This document shows, piece after piece, positions 1 to 6,902 of a stretch of 8,718 nucleotides of DNA. A model generated the notes under the pieces. The model saw only the letters and a program-made list of their open reading frames with translations. It was not told the DNA's origin and searched no databases. The stretch spans positions 1-8,718 of the forward strand of contig JAYNHH010000050.1 in assembly GCA_038107835.1 (NCBI GenBank), read 5' to 3'. A program made the translations under genes and the position numbers. The number at the start of each line of letters is the position of its first letter. Within the stretch, counting starts at the first letter, position 1. Origin of the DNA: MED-G116 sp038107835 (GTDB taxonomy: Bacteria; Pseudomonadota; Alphaproteobacteria; Puniceispirillales; Puniceispirillaceae).

Positions 1-971
1 GTGAGGTCGAGAAAGACGTCTTCCAGGTCGGGTTCAACGGTACTGACCTCCTCGACATCGAGGCCGGCAGCCGTAACCGTGGCGATAATGCTGGCAGCGG
101 TGATTTTCTGGGGGTCATAGAGGATGGCCAGATGGTCTGTTTGCCAGCGTGCGTCGATACCCTGCAGAGAGTCTGGCAGTGTCTTTGGCGGCGGTGCCGT
201 AAGCGTGAGTTTCAACTCCTTGCGACTGGCCCCGTCGAGCAATTCCTGCTTGGGCTTTGAGGTGATCAGCCGCCCCTCATCGAGAATGGCGATGTGATCA
301 CAGAGCGTTTCTGCCTCATGCAGATAATGGGTCGTCAGGACGATTGTCACGCCGCTCGCATTGAGCAAGGCAATATTGTCCCATAATTTCTGTCTGAGGG
401 CGACATCAACACCGGCGGTTGGTTCGTCAAGCACAAGAATTGGCGGGCTGTGAACCATCGCCTTGGCAACAAGCAGCCGCCTGCGCATGCCACCCGACAG
501 GCGCCGTGCATAGGTGTGCGCCTGCTCGGTCAACCCGACCATTTCCAGAAATTCATCTGTCCGGCGCTCATCCTTGGGAACGCCGAACAGGCCAGCCGTC
601 ATTTCCAGCGTCTGACGCGGCGTGAAATAGGCGTCAATGTTCAATTCCTGCGGAACAATGCCAATATTGGCCCGTGCCTGGCGCGGATCAGCGTCGATGT
701 CCGTTCCCCAGACCGACAATGATCCAGCTGTTTTGACAACGGTACCCGCCATGATGTTGATGAAGGTGGATTTGCCAGCTCCGTTTGGCCCAAGCAGACC
801 AAAGACCTGGCCGATGGGAATGTCCAGATCGATCGACTGGAGCGCCTGTTTGGCCAGGCTATCAGTGGGGTTACCATAGGTTTTGCACAGGCCCTTTGCC
901 CGGATGGCATAGCCATCTGCTGGCCGGCTGGAGAATTGTACTGTGTCGATAACACTGGAATGTGGCTGCAT
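1..971 (-). CDS. ABC-2 type exporter ATP-binding protein, 3' end cut by window edge
   Basis: Cytoplasmic ATPase subunit of an ABC-2 type exporter (DrrA/NodI/YadG-like), which would power a separate membrane permease; the substrate cannot be told from this subunit. 323 codons are visible. Motifs in order: Walker A GPNGAGKS with Lys67, Q-loop in IGIVPQE, signature LSGG at about 158-161, Walker B ILVLDEP with Asp182 and Glu183, and switch His215 in LTTHYLHEAE. The C-terminal part ends EPDLEDVFLDL, the usual close of this family, so only a few codons should lie beyond position 1. The ATG at 971 is chosen because GAGG lies six bases upstream; in-frame ATGs at 986 and further upstream lack such a site. 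About 22 residues precede the ABC domain. It is divergent from the zinc-finger/polA genes. A permease gene is expected just outside the window (inference). Confidence 0.93.
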   Translation of the reverse strand, partial: MQPHSSVIDTVQFSSRPADGYAIRAKGLCKTYGNPTDSLAKQALQSIDLDIPIGQVFGLLGPNGAGKSTFINIMAGTVVKTAGSLSVWGTDIDADPRQARANIGIVPQELNIDAYFTPRQTLEMTAGLFGVPKDERRTDEFLEMVGLTEQAHTYARRLSGGMRRRLLVAKAMVHSPPILVLDEPTAGVDVALRQKLWDNIALLNASGVTIVLTTHYLHEAETLCDHIAILDEGRLITSKPKQELLDGASRKELKLTLTAPPPKTLPDSLQGIDARWQTDHLAILYDPQKITAASIIATVTAAGLDVEEVSTVEPDLEDVFLDL

Positions 972-977
972 GAAACA

Positions 978-983
978 CCTCGT
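978..983 (-). promoter_or_regulatory. Ribosome binding site that fixes the ABC ATPase start
   Basis: On the minus strand ACGAGG is followed by the six bases TGTTTC and then ATG at 971. The alternative in-frame ATG at 986 has only GTTATCTAT in front of it, so the downstream start is preferred. Confidence 0.6.
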
Positions 984-1026
984 CATATAGATAACAGCTG
1001 AGCGTGCTGGCATAAAGACCCCACTC

Positions 1027-1052
1027 ATAATTCCGATGTTTCCCGGAATTAT
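1027..1052. promoter_or_regulatory. Perfect 9-bp inverted repeat, operator-like
   Basis: ATAATTCCG and CGGAATTAT form a perfect dyad around an 8-base spacer (ATGTTTCC). Neither strand has a T-run after the repeat, so it does not look like an intrinsic terminator. It lies about 56 bp upstream of the ABC ATPase start and about 130 bp upstream of the zinc-finger gene. The arm length and spacing suit a dimeric transcription factor. Which regulator would bind is unknown, and no regulator gene is visible in the window. Confidence 0.5.
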
Positions 1053-1171
1053 TCGCAAATGCCATGGTGTTGCTGATTGCATCGCTGCGGTGATGCGGAT
1101 AGATTTCGGGTACGGATTTCAAAACGCTCTTGCTGCCCTTTGGCAGATCGGGCGGCATGGCGATTTCAGGC

Positions 1172-1176
1172 AGGGA
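1172..1176 (+). promoter_or_regulatory. Ribosome binding site deciding the zinc-finger gene start
   Basis: AGGGA stands seven bases before the ATG at 1184. The in-frame alternatives, TTG at 1130 and ATG at 1157, have weaker or no such sites. Confidence 0.5.
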
Positions 1177-1183
1177 AAGACAG

Positions 1184-1372
1184 ATGAACAGTGCCAATCA
1201 AATGATTGATGACGAGGCCATCCCAACGACAGACCAACGCGTATCGTGCAATGGCGGTGGTGGTCCCCTTGGCCATCCACAGGTCTGGTTGACGCTCGGC
1301 ACCGATGGTGAGGTCGTCTGCCCCTATTGTTCGCGCCGCTATGTATTGGCTGGCACTGAGAATGACGCATAG
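1184..1372 (+). CDS. Small CHCC zinc-finger domain protein (NDUFS6-like fold)
   Basis: A 62-residue protein. Its core has Cys22, His31, Cys46 and Cys49, arranged C-x8-H-x14-C-x2-C, with the conserved surroundings GGGGPLGHPQVWL and GEVVCPYCSRRYVL. This is the zf-CHCC family, which includes the zinc-binding part of the mitochondrial complex I accessory subunit NDUFS6 and many small alphaproteobacterial proteins. The four ligands should bind one zinc ion. Whether the bacterial protein takes part in complex I assembly is inference from the family. The first 20 residues are polar and probably disordered. The ATG at 1184 is chosen for its AGGGA site. polA starts 24 bp after the stop, so the two genes are likely co-transcribed. 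The domain itself is clear; the cellular role is not. Confidence 0.88.
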   Translation: MNSANQMIDDEAIPTTDQRVSCNGGGGPLGHPQVWLTLGTDGEVVCPYCSRRYVLAGTENDA

Positions 1373-1386
1373 GCCCGTTGGCCGAC

Positions 1387-1391
1387 AGGAG
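1387..1391 (+). promoter_or_regulatory. Ribosome binding site of polA
   Basis: AGGAG lies five bases before the ATG at 1397. It supports that ATG over the TTG immediately preceding it at 1394. Confidence 0.65.
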
Positions 1392-1396
1392 ATTTG

Positions 1397-4246
1397 ATGG
1401 CCGAGAAGCTGCTACTGGTTGACGGGTCGGGTTATATTTTCCGGGCCTTTCATGCGCTTCCGCCGATGACCCGCCCGGATGGAACGCCGGTCAATGCGGT
1501 CTACGGGTTTACGTCAATGCTGATGAAGCTCGTCGATGACATGCAGCCGGACCATATCGCTGTCATCTTTGATACGTCCCGGCAGACATTCCGGTCTGAA
1601 ATCTATCCGCAATACAAGGCCAACCGATCCGAGCCACCTGATGAGTTGATCCCGCAATTTGCGCTTGTCCGTGCCGCCACTGAGGCGCTCAGCCTGCCAC
1701 AGCTTGAGGCACCCGGATTCGAGGCGGATGATCTGATTGCCACCTATGCCACGCTGGCTGAGGCGGACGGTTTGGAAACGGTCATCGTGTCATCTGACAA
1801 GGATCTGATGCAGCTCGTCCGCGGCAATGTCTCGATGCTCGACCCGATGAAACAGCGTCGCATCGGCGCCGATGAGGTGGTTGAGCGGTTTGGCGTGCTG
1901 CCGGAAAAGGTGGTTGATGTGCAGGCGCTTGCCGGCGACTCGACCGATAATGTGCCTGGCGTTCCCGGCATTGGGATCAAAACCGCGGCAGAATTGATCA
2001 ATCTCTATGGTGATTTGGAGACCCTGCTTGCCAGCGCTGAGGAGATCAAACAGCCAAAACGGCGGGAAAATCTGATCAATTTTACCGAACAGGCGCGCAT
2101 TTCGCGGCAACTGGTTTTGTTGCGAGATGACGCGCCAACGCCAATGGCACTGGGTGATTTGCGGCGACCTGAACGTGATATGGACCGGTTGAAGGCCTTT
2201 CTTCTGGAACAGGATTTCAAACGGCTGCTCGTGCGAATTGGTGCGCCTGGTGATCCAGCCGCGCTACGCGGGACAAATGAAGCGGTTCCGGCAATCCGGT
2301 CAATGGCGGCAAGTCCAAGCCAGACAGTCGCGTCAGCTTCGCCGCCGCCTGCTGATCAACCAACTGGCACCATATCCTACAAGTTGATTTGCGATGTTGC
2401 TGCGCTTTCGACCTTTCTCGATCGGGCGCGCCAACAGGGCTATTTGGCCGTTGATACAGAGACAACAGGTCTGAATGCGGCGGCGGCTGATCTTGTCGGC
2501 ATCTCGATGGCGCTGGCGCCCGGTGATGCGTGTTATGTGCCGCTGCGTCATGGTGCGGCATCGCCGGCAGATGGGCAGGAGGGCCTTGATTTCTCGGCAG
2601 TGCCAGAACAGGCACCACCACAGATTGCCTTTGATCAGGCAATGGCGTTGATCCGGCCAGTTTTTGAGGATCCGGGCATTTTGAAGATTGGCCACAATCT
2701 GAAATATGACACTCACATTCTGATGCAGGGCCGAAACGGTGGAATTGCTCTTGCACCGGTAGATGACACCATGTGCCTGTCCTACGTTCTTGATGGTGGA
2801 CGTGTTGAGCGGCACTCAATGGATTTTCTGGCCGGACATTGGCTGGATCACCAGACGATCAAATTCGAGGATGTCTGTGGAAAAGGGGCAAAACAGGTCC
2901 CGTTCAATGCAATCAGCCCTGAGGCGGCGCTAAACTATGCCGCTGAGGATGCGGATATCACCCTGCGTCTATGGCAACTCCTCAAGCCGCGCCTTGCTGG
3001 CGAGGGTGTGGTCTCGGTCTATGAACGGCTGGAACGGCCGCTAATTCCGGTTCTGGCAAGGATGGAGAATAACGGCATCACCGTTGATCGCAGCATTCTG
3101 GCGCGCATGTCGAATGATTTTGCAGCCCGTATGGGTGTGCTGCAGAGCGAAATCCTGAGGCTTGCTGGCGAGGAATTCAATGTTGCGTCGCCGAAGCAGC
3201 TTGGCGAAATCCTATTCGACAAAATGGGCTTGTCCGGTGGCGAAAAGGCCAAGACTGGAGCCTACTCAACATCGGCAGATGTGCTTGAGGACCTCGCCTC
3301 GGACGGCATTGAGATTGCGCAAAAAGTTCTCGATTGGCGACAATTGGCAAAGCTGAAATCGACCTATGCAGATGCGCTTGTTGAATCGATCATTCCACTG
3401 ACTGGCAGGGTTCATACCTCGTTTTCCATGGTTGGGGCCTCAACCGGTCGTCTGTCATCCTCTGATCCGAATGTGCAGAACATACCCATTCGCAAAGCCG
3501 AAGGTCGACAGATCAGAACCGCCTTTGTTGCGGCGCCGGGCCACAAGCTGATTTCCGCTGACTACTCGCAGATTGAGTTGCGTCTGGTGGCACATGTTGC
3601 CGGCGAGGCCACGATGATCGAGGCGTTTCATAATGGGGTGGACATTCATGCGCGGACGGCATCCGAGGTTTTCGGCGTGCCTCTGGATGAAATGGATGGC
3701 GAGACAAGACGGCGCGCCAAGGCCATTAATTTTGGCATCATCTATGGCATTTCGGGTTTTGGTTTGGCACGGCAACTTGGCATTCGCCAGGGTGAGGCAC
3801 GCGATTACATCGCCGCCTATTTTGAGAATTTTCCGGGGATCAAGGGCTATATGGAGCGCATCAAAACCGAGGCGCGTGAGGATGGGTTCGTTGAGACGCT
3901 CTTTGGGCGGCGCATTCATATCGGCGGCATCAAGGCCGGAAATCCCGCAGCACGAGGTTTTGCCGAACGACAGGCGATCAATGCCCCCATTCAGGGGACG
4001 GCGGCCGATATCATCAAACGCGCGATGGTCAGACTGCCGGCGGCGTTGGCCAAGGTGGGGCTTGATGCCGATATGCTTCTGCAGGTGCATGATGAATTGA
4101 TCTTCGAGGTTCCCGATGATCAGGTCGAGGCAGCCCTGCCAATCATCACCTCGGTCATGGAGGCGGCGGCCGATCCTGTGCTGAAACTGGCAGTGCCGTT
4201 GGTGGCCGAGGCTGGGGTGTCTGACAGTTGGGCCGGCGCACACTGA
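1397..4246 (+). CDS. polA: DNA polymerase I
   Basis: A 949-residue family A DNA polymerase (E. coli: 928) that fills gaps, removes RNA primers of Okazaki fragments and serves repair. Three domains are present. (1) The N-terminal 5'-3' exonuclease, about 1-290, has LLLVDGSGYIFRAFHALP, FEADDLIA, SSDKDLMQLV and the helix-hairpin-helix region GDSTDNVPGVPGIGIKTA. (2) After an Ala/Pro/Ser-rich linker near 300-323 comes the 3'-5' proofreading domain, with Asp353 and Glu355 in VDTETTG, IGHNLKYD and YAAEDAD; the acidic residues are intact, unlike in Taq-type enzymes. (3) The polymerase domain has motif A ADYSQIELR (Asp722), motif B RRRAKAINFGIIYGISGFG (Lys775) and motif C LQVHDELIFEV (His898, Asp899, Glu900). 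It ends SDSWAGAH, as is usual. The enzyme looks fully active. Probably read with the upstream zinc-finger gene. Confidence 0.98.
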   Translation: MAEKLLLVDGSGYIFRAFHALPPMTRPDGTPVNAVYGFTSMLMKLVDDMQPDHIAVIFDTSRQTFRSEIYPQYKANRSEPPDELIPQFALVRAATEALSLPQLEAPGFEADDLIATYATLAEADGLETVIVSSDKDLMQLVRGNVSMLDPMKQRRIGADEVVERFGVLPEKVVDVQALAGDSTDNVPGVPGIGIKTAAELINLYGDLETLLASAEEIKQPKRRENLINFTEQARISRQLVLLRDDAPTPMALGDLRRPERDMDRLKAFLLEQDFKRLLVRIGAPGDPAALRGTNEAVPAIRSMAASPSQTVASASPPPADQPTGTISYKLICDVAALSTFLDRARQQGYLAVDTETTGLNAAAADLVGISMALAPGDACYVPLRHGAASPADGQEGLDFSAVPEQAPPQIAFDQAMALIRPVFEDPGILKIGHNLKYDTHILMQGRNGGIALAPVDDTMCLSYVLDGGRVERHSMDFLAGHWLDHQTIKFEDVCGKGAKQVPFNAISPEAALNYAAEDADITLRLWQLLKPRLAGEGVVSVYERLERPLIPVLARMENNGITVDRSILARMSNDFAARMGVLQSEILRLAGEEFNVASPKQLGEILFDKMGLSGGEKAKTGAYSTSADVLEDLASDGIEIAQKVLDWRQLAKLKSTYADALVESIIPLTGRVHTSFSMVGASTGRLSSSDPNVQNIPIRKAEGRQIRTAFVAAPGHKLISADYSQIELRLVAHVAGEATMIEAFHNGVDIHARTASEVFGVPLDEMDGETRRRAKAINFGIIYGISGFGLARQLGIRQGEARDYIAAYFENFPGIKGYMERIKTEAREDGFVETLFGRRIHIGGIKAGNPAARGFAERQAINAPIQGTAADIIKRAMVRLPAALAKVGLDADMLLQVHDELIFEVPDDQVEAALPIITSVMEAAADPVLKLAVPLVAEAGVSDSWAGAH

Positions 4247-4252
4247 CTGTCA
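4222..4252 (+). repeat. 7-bp inverted repeat spanning the polA stop codon
   Basis: TGACAGT at 4222-4228 pairs with ACTGTCA at 4246-4252 around a 17-base loop. No T-run follows, so it does not fit a classic terminator. It may be an mRNA end hairpin or chance. Confidence 0.25.
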
Positions 4253-4365
4253 CAATGCGGCAGCTTTGGGGCAGGATGCAGATTAAACTGCCCTAGATTG
4301 GCCAAGTTTGGTGGGCAGTGTGTTTCCGTCTTGATGGTGTGTCAGCGCTTGGTTTTGCATCCTGT

Positions 4366-4394
4366 TTGTTTGAGCCACCATTTTGCATTACAAT
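4366..4394 (+). promoter_or_regulatory. Candidate sigma70 promoter for chvI
   Basis: TACAAT at 4389-4394 differs from the -10 consensus by one base. TTGTTT at 4366-4371 lies exactly 17 bases upstream but keeps only the TTG of the -35 consensus. Transcription would begin near 4401, leaving a leader of about 46 bases before the chvI ATG. Confidence 0.4.
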
Positions 4395-4432
4395 GGCCGG
4401 GCGTCGCAACCGTCCGGGCTGGCAATCGACAG

Positions 4433-4437
4433 GGAGG
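4433..4437 (+). promoter_or_regulatory. Ribosome binding site of chvI
   Basis: GGAGG within AGGGAGGGG stands nine bases before the ATG at 4447. This strong site fixes the start well downstream of the beginning of the open frame. Confidence 0.65.
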
Positions 4438-4446
4438 GGTGACCCA

Positions 4447-5139
4447 ATGGCAAACCGCATTGCGCTCGTTGATGACGATCAGAATATTCTCACATCTGTG
4501 GCATTGACCTTGGAGTCTGAGGGTTTCGACGTCGATTGCTACAATGATGGCGAGACAGCCCTCCGGGGAATCGTCCGCCGCCCGCCTGACCTTGGTGTTT
4601 TCGATATCAAGATGCCGCGCATGGATGGGATCGAATTGCTCCAGAAAATCCGGGTGTCATCGCAATTGCCGGTGATTTTTCTCACCAGCAAGGATGATGA
4701 GCTTGACGAGGCTCTTGGTCTTGGCATGGGGGCTGATGATTACATCACCAAGCCATTTTCACAGCGGCTCCTGCTGGCCCGGATTCGTGCTGTCCTGCGT
4801 CGGGCTGCGAATGAGGGGATGCAGACCCAAGGCCCGAACATCGTCCGTCAGGGAGAATTGCTGATGGACCCTGATCGCCATCTCTGCAGTTGGAAAGGCA
4901 CGGAGGTCAAACTTACGGTAACAGAATTCCTGATTTTGCAGGCGCTGGCGACGCGGCCAGGAATGGTCAAGAACAGAGACCAGTTGATGGATGCTGCCTA
5001 TGGCGAGTCCATCTTTCTGGATGATCGTACAATTGACAGCCACATCAAGCGGTTGCGCAGGAAAATCCGTGCGCATGACAGGGATTTTGATAATATTGAG
5101 ACGCTCTACGGCATAGGTTACAAATATCGCGTGGGGTGA
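4447..5139 (+). CDS. chvI: Two-component response regulator ChvI
   Basis: A 230-residue OmpR/PhoB-family regulator that is phosphorylated by its partner ChvG and controls envelope, acid-stress and, in host-associated relatives, invasion genes. The receiver domain, about 1-120, begins IALVDDDQNILTSV with acidic pocket Asp9-Asp11. The phosphoacceptor is Asp53 in FDIKMPRMDG, Thr80 lies in VIFLTSKDDE, and Lys102 in DDYITKPFSQRLL. The phrases FDIKMPRMDGIELL and ADDYITKPFSQRLL are strongly ChvI-like rather than generic OmpR. The C-terminal winged helix, about 130-228, has the recognition-helix region DDRTIDSHIKRLRRKI and ends YGIGYKYRVG. Start 4447 is set by a strong GGAGG site. chvG follows on the same strand. 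Family membership is near certain; the target genes in this organism are unknown. Confidence 0.95.
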   Translation: MANRIALVDDDQNILTSVALTLESEGFDVDCYNDGETALRGIVRRPPDLGVFDIKMPRMDGIELLQKIRVSSQLPVIFLTSKDDELDEALGLGMGADDYITKPFSQRLLLARIRAVLRRAANEGMQTQGPNIVRQGELLMDPDRHLCSWKGTEVKLTVTEFLILQALATRPGMVKNRDQLMDAAYGESIFLDDRTIDSHIKRLRRKIRAHDRDFDNIETLYGIGYKYRVG

Positions 5140-5157
5140 CAGCGTCAGAGACTGACT

Positions 5158-5196
5158 ATGTCTGGCACCATCTGGGAGCGGACCCATAAACTCTAA
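5158..5196 (+). other. 12-codon open frame before chvG, possible displaced chvG start
   Basis: ATG at 5158, 18 bases after the chvI stop and 7 bases after AGAG, opens a frame MSGTIWERTHKL that stops at TAA-TAG (5194-5199). Skipping one base at the CTC-TAA junction would join it to the chvG frame. The chvG frame is open from 5156, with the basic, Trp-rich stretch SNWSWRFRRWHPV just before the first in-frame ATG. It may be a short leader peptide, the true chvG start split by one surplus base, or chance. Confidence 0.3.
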
Positions 5197-5257
5197 TAGA
5201 TCCGAAAAAACATCTACCTCCAACTGGTCGTGGCGTTTCCGGCGATGGCACCCGGTC

Positions 5258-6847
5258 ATGCGCATTCGCTTTGGCATGAGTCGGCTGAGCACACGCATTA
5301 TGGTCATCATGCTGGTGCCGCTGCTGCTTTTCTTTGTCGGTTTGTTCAGCATCGATCAGTATCGCACCACCTTGATCCGGTCAGAATTCACAGCTCTTGA
5401 ACGGCAGGGCTTCACTCTTGCCCGGTCATTGGCGCTGGCTGAGGCTGAGCGGGACATCGGAGCCGTGCGGCGACGCCTTTCGCCAGAGACGATGAATCAT
5501 CTGCTACCACTGGTGGGCTATGGCACCGAATTGCGGGCCCGTGTTTTTCAGCCCAATGGCCAGCTGCTGGCCGATACCGCGCTTCGCGGTGGTCGTGGTG
5601 GAGCCGTCAGCATGGAGCGCAACCGAGGAGAGGGCTGGCGGACAAGGGCTCAGGGACGTCTGAATGCGCTGATCTTGCGCGCTGCTGCCATGCTTGGTGA
5701 TGATTATCATCTACCTCGATACCGCGAGCGTGCGCGGCAACATGCGGATAATTATGTTGAGGTGGTGAGTGCGCTTCGCGGCGACCCCGCGCGCCAACTG
5801 CGCCGCGACCGCCGCGGCAATATGGTGCTGTCAGTCGCTGTTCCGATTCAGGATTTGCGTCTGGTACGCGGTGCCTTGCTGGTATCAGTCAGTGGCGGCA
5901 AGATAGAGCAGGAAATTGCTGAGGTGAATATTGCCTTTATCCAGCTGTTCGGGGTGGTATTGCTGGTTACAATCGGCTTGAGCGTTTATCTCGCCCGCTC
6001 AATCACAACACCAATCACGCATCTTGCCAGAGAGGCTGAGATGTTGCGCCAGAGCCGCGATCTATCAGCCCGCATCCAGCGTTTGCCGAAACGCCGCGAT
6101 GAAATTGGGCGCCTGTCGGAGTCACTCATGGACCTGACAGATGAATTGCAGCAACGGATGGCCGCGACCGCTGGTTTTGCCGCTGATGTTGCACATGAGC
6201 TAAAAAATCCCCTGTCGTCGCTGCGCAGTGCGGCTGAAACCATCAGCCATATCAGCGACCCGTCGCAACAGCAAAAGCTGATGGATGTGATCCTCAAGGA
6301 TGTGGCGCGTCTTGACAGATTGATTTCGGATATCTCACAGGCCAGCCGCGTCGATAATGAAATTGCCTCTCACAGCGGCCAACTGGTTGATCTGTGCAAG
6401 CTGGTGGATAGTTTTGTTCAGACCCGGCAGGCAACCACTGACAGTCATATTCTCGTCCACCATATGCCAGACTCGCCAATTGACGTTCTTATACATGACA
6501 GCCGTATCGTCCAGGTGCTGGATAATCTGCTTGGAAATGCTGTTTCCTTTGCGCCGAAAGATACAGAAATCACCATCGATCTCTCGGTTGATGAGGGCGC
6601 GGCTCAGGCAGTTCTTGAGTTTCAGGATAGAGGTCCGGGAATTCCGGAAAGCCGACTGGAGTCGATTTTTGATCGATTTTACTCGGAGCGCCCCTCTGAT
6701 GAAGCGTTTGGCGAGCATTCGGGGCTTGGGCTGTCAATCGCGCGCCAAATTGTTCGCGGACATGGTGGAGAATTGACAGCCAGCAATCGCGATGGTGCCT
6801 GTTTCACCCTGGCGCTGCCCTTGGCGGTCCGGCGAACAGCGGAGTGA
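5258..6847 (+). CDS. chvG: Sensor histidine kinase ChvG (5' end uncertain)
   Basis: A 529-residue inner-membrane sensor kinase from the first in-frame ATG, partner of ChvI. Order: a basic N-terminus; membrane segment 1 at about 12-32 (IMVIMLVPLLLFFVGLFSI); a periplasmic sensor region of about 190 residues with LRARVFQPNGQLLADT and VLSVAVPIQDLRLVRGALLVS, typical of ChvG; membrane segment 2 at about 227-247; HAMP from about 248; HisKA with phospho-accepting His313 in DVAHELKNPLSSLRSA; and the ATPase domain with N-box Asn427, DRGPGI at Asp457, FDRFYSERP and SGLGLSIARQIV. In rhizobia the periplasmic domain is held off by ExoR; no exoR is seen here. The ATG at 5258 has no ribosome binding site, lies 118 bases after chvI, and coding-like sequence continues upstream of it, so the true N-terminus may be longer. 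It ends in tandem TGA stops. Confidence 0.93.
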   Translation: MRIRFGMSRLSTRIMVIMLVPLLLFFVGLFSIDQYRTTLIRSEFTALERQGFTLARSLALAEAERDIGAVRRRLSPETMNHLLPLVGYGTELRARVFQPNGQLLADTALRGGRGGAVSMERNRGEGWRTRAQGRLNALILRAAAMLGDDYHLPRYRERARQHADNYVEVVSALRGDPARQLRRDRRGNMVLSVAVPIQDLRLVRGALLVSVSGGKIEQEIAEVNIAFIQLFGVVLLVTIGLSVYLARSITTPITHLAREAEMLRQSRDLSARIQRLPKRRDEIGRLSESLMDLTDELQQRMAATAGFAADVAHELKNPLSSLRSAAETISHISDPSQQQKLMDVILKDVARLDRLISDISQASRVDNEIASHSGQLVDLCKLVDSFVQTRQATTDSHILVHHMPDSPIDVLIHDSRIVQVLDNLLGNAVSFAPKDTEITIDLSVDEGAAQAVLEFQDRGPGIPESRLESIFDRFYSERPSDEAFGEHSGLGLSIARQIVRGHGGELTASNRDGACFTLALPLAVRRTAE

Positions 6848-6887
6848 TGACGCATTGGTCAATTATGTCCTGTTGCAACGGGTTTCG

Positions 6888-6896
6888 TGCTAGACT
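6888..6896 (+). promoter_or_regulatory. Extended -10 element directly before rapZ, suggesting a leaderless transcript
   Basis: TG-C-TAGACT matches an extended -10 (TGn plus TANNNT). Transcription would start about seven bases later, at or next to the A of the rapZ ATG at 6903. No good -35 is found at 17 bases, and no Shine-Dalgarno sequence stands before the ATG, which fits leaderless translation. This is inference from sequence only. Confidence 0.35.
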
Positions 6897-6902
6897 TGCC
6901 TC

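Larger units (their letters stand above)
972..1183. other. Divergent intergenic region between ABC ATPase and zinc-finger gene
   Basis: This 212-bp gap must carry promoters for both directions. Apart from the dyad at 1027-1052 and the ribosome binding sites near each end, I could not pick out convincing -35/-10 pairs on either strand. A minus-strand open frame of 108 codons crosses it, but it overlaps the ABC gene in another frame and resembles no known protein. Confidence 0.5.
4247..4446 (+). other. Leader region between polA and chvI with nested inverted repeats
   Basis: A 200-bp gap. CAGGATGCA at 4272-4280 is matched perfectly by TGCATCCTG at 4356-4364. Inside it, ACTGCCC at 4287-4293 pairs with GGGCAGT at 4313-4319. 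The inner hairpin is followed by a short pyrimidine-rich stretch (GTTTCCGTCTT), so it could be a weak polA terminator. The outer pair ends just before the proposed chvI promoter. An open frame continues upstream of chvI through this region from 4318, but it has no ribosome binding site and its sequence is not receiver-like, so I treat it as non-coding. Confidence 0.4.

Noticed and set aside
871..1197. Minus-strand open frame of 108 codons across the ABC/zinc-finger intergenic region
   Set aside because: It overlaps the 5' end of the ABC ATPase in another frame and shows no domain or ribosome binding site.
2217..2819. Minus-strand open frame of 200 codons opposite the proofreading domain of polA
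   Set aside because: Rich in His, Pro, Gln and Cys with no known motif; fully explained as an antisense shadow.
3455..4243. Minus-strand open frame of 262 codons opposite the polymerase domain of polA
   Set aside because: It lies wholly within polA, has no recognisable domain or ribosome binding site, and is a codon-bias shadow of a clearly real gene.
4400..4430. GC-rich repeat CCGGGCG ... TCCGGGCT before chvI as a hairpin
   Set aside because: The two parts are in direct rather than inverted orientation, so they do not form a good stem.
4318..4446. 43-codon upstream extension of the chvI frame
   Set aside because: The strong GGAGG site before 4447 and the receiver-type N-terminus starting there mark the true start; the extension contains the likely promoter.
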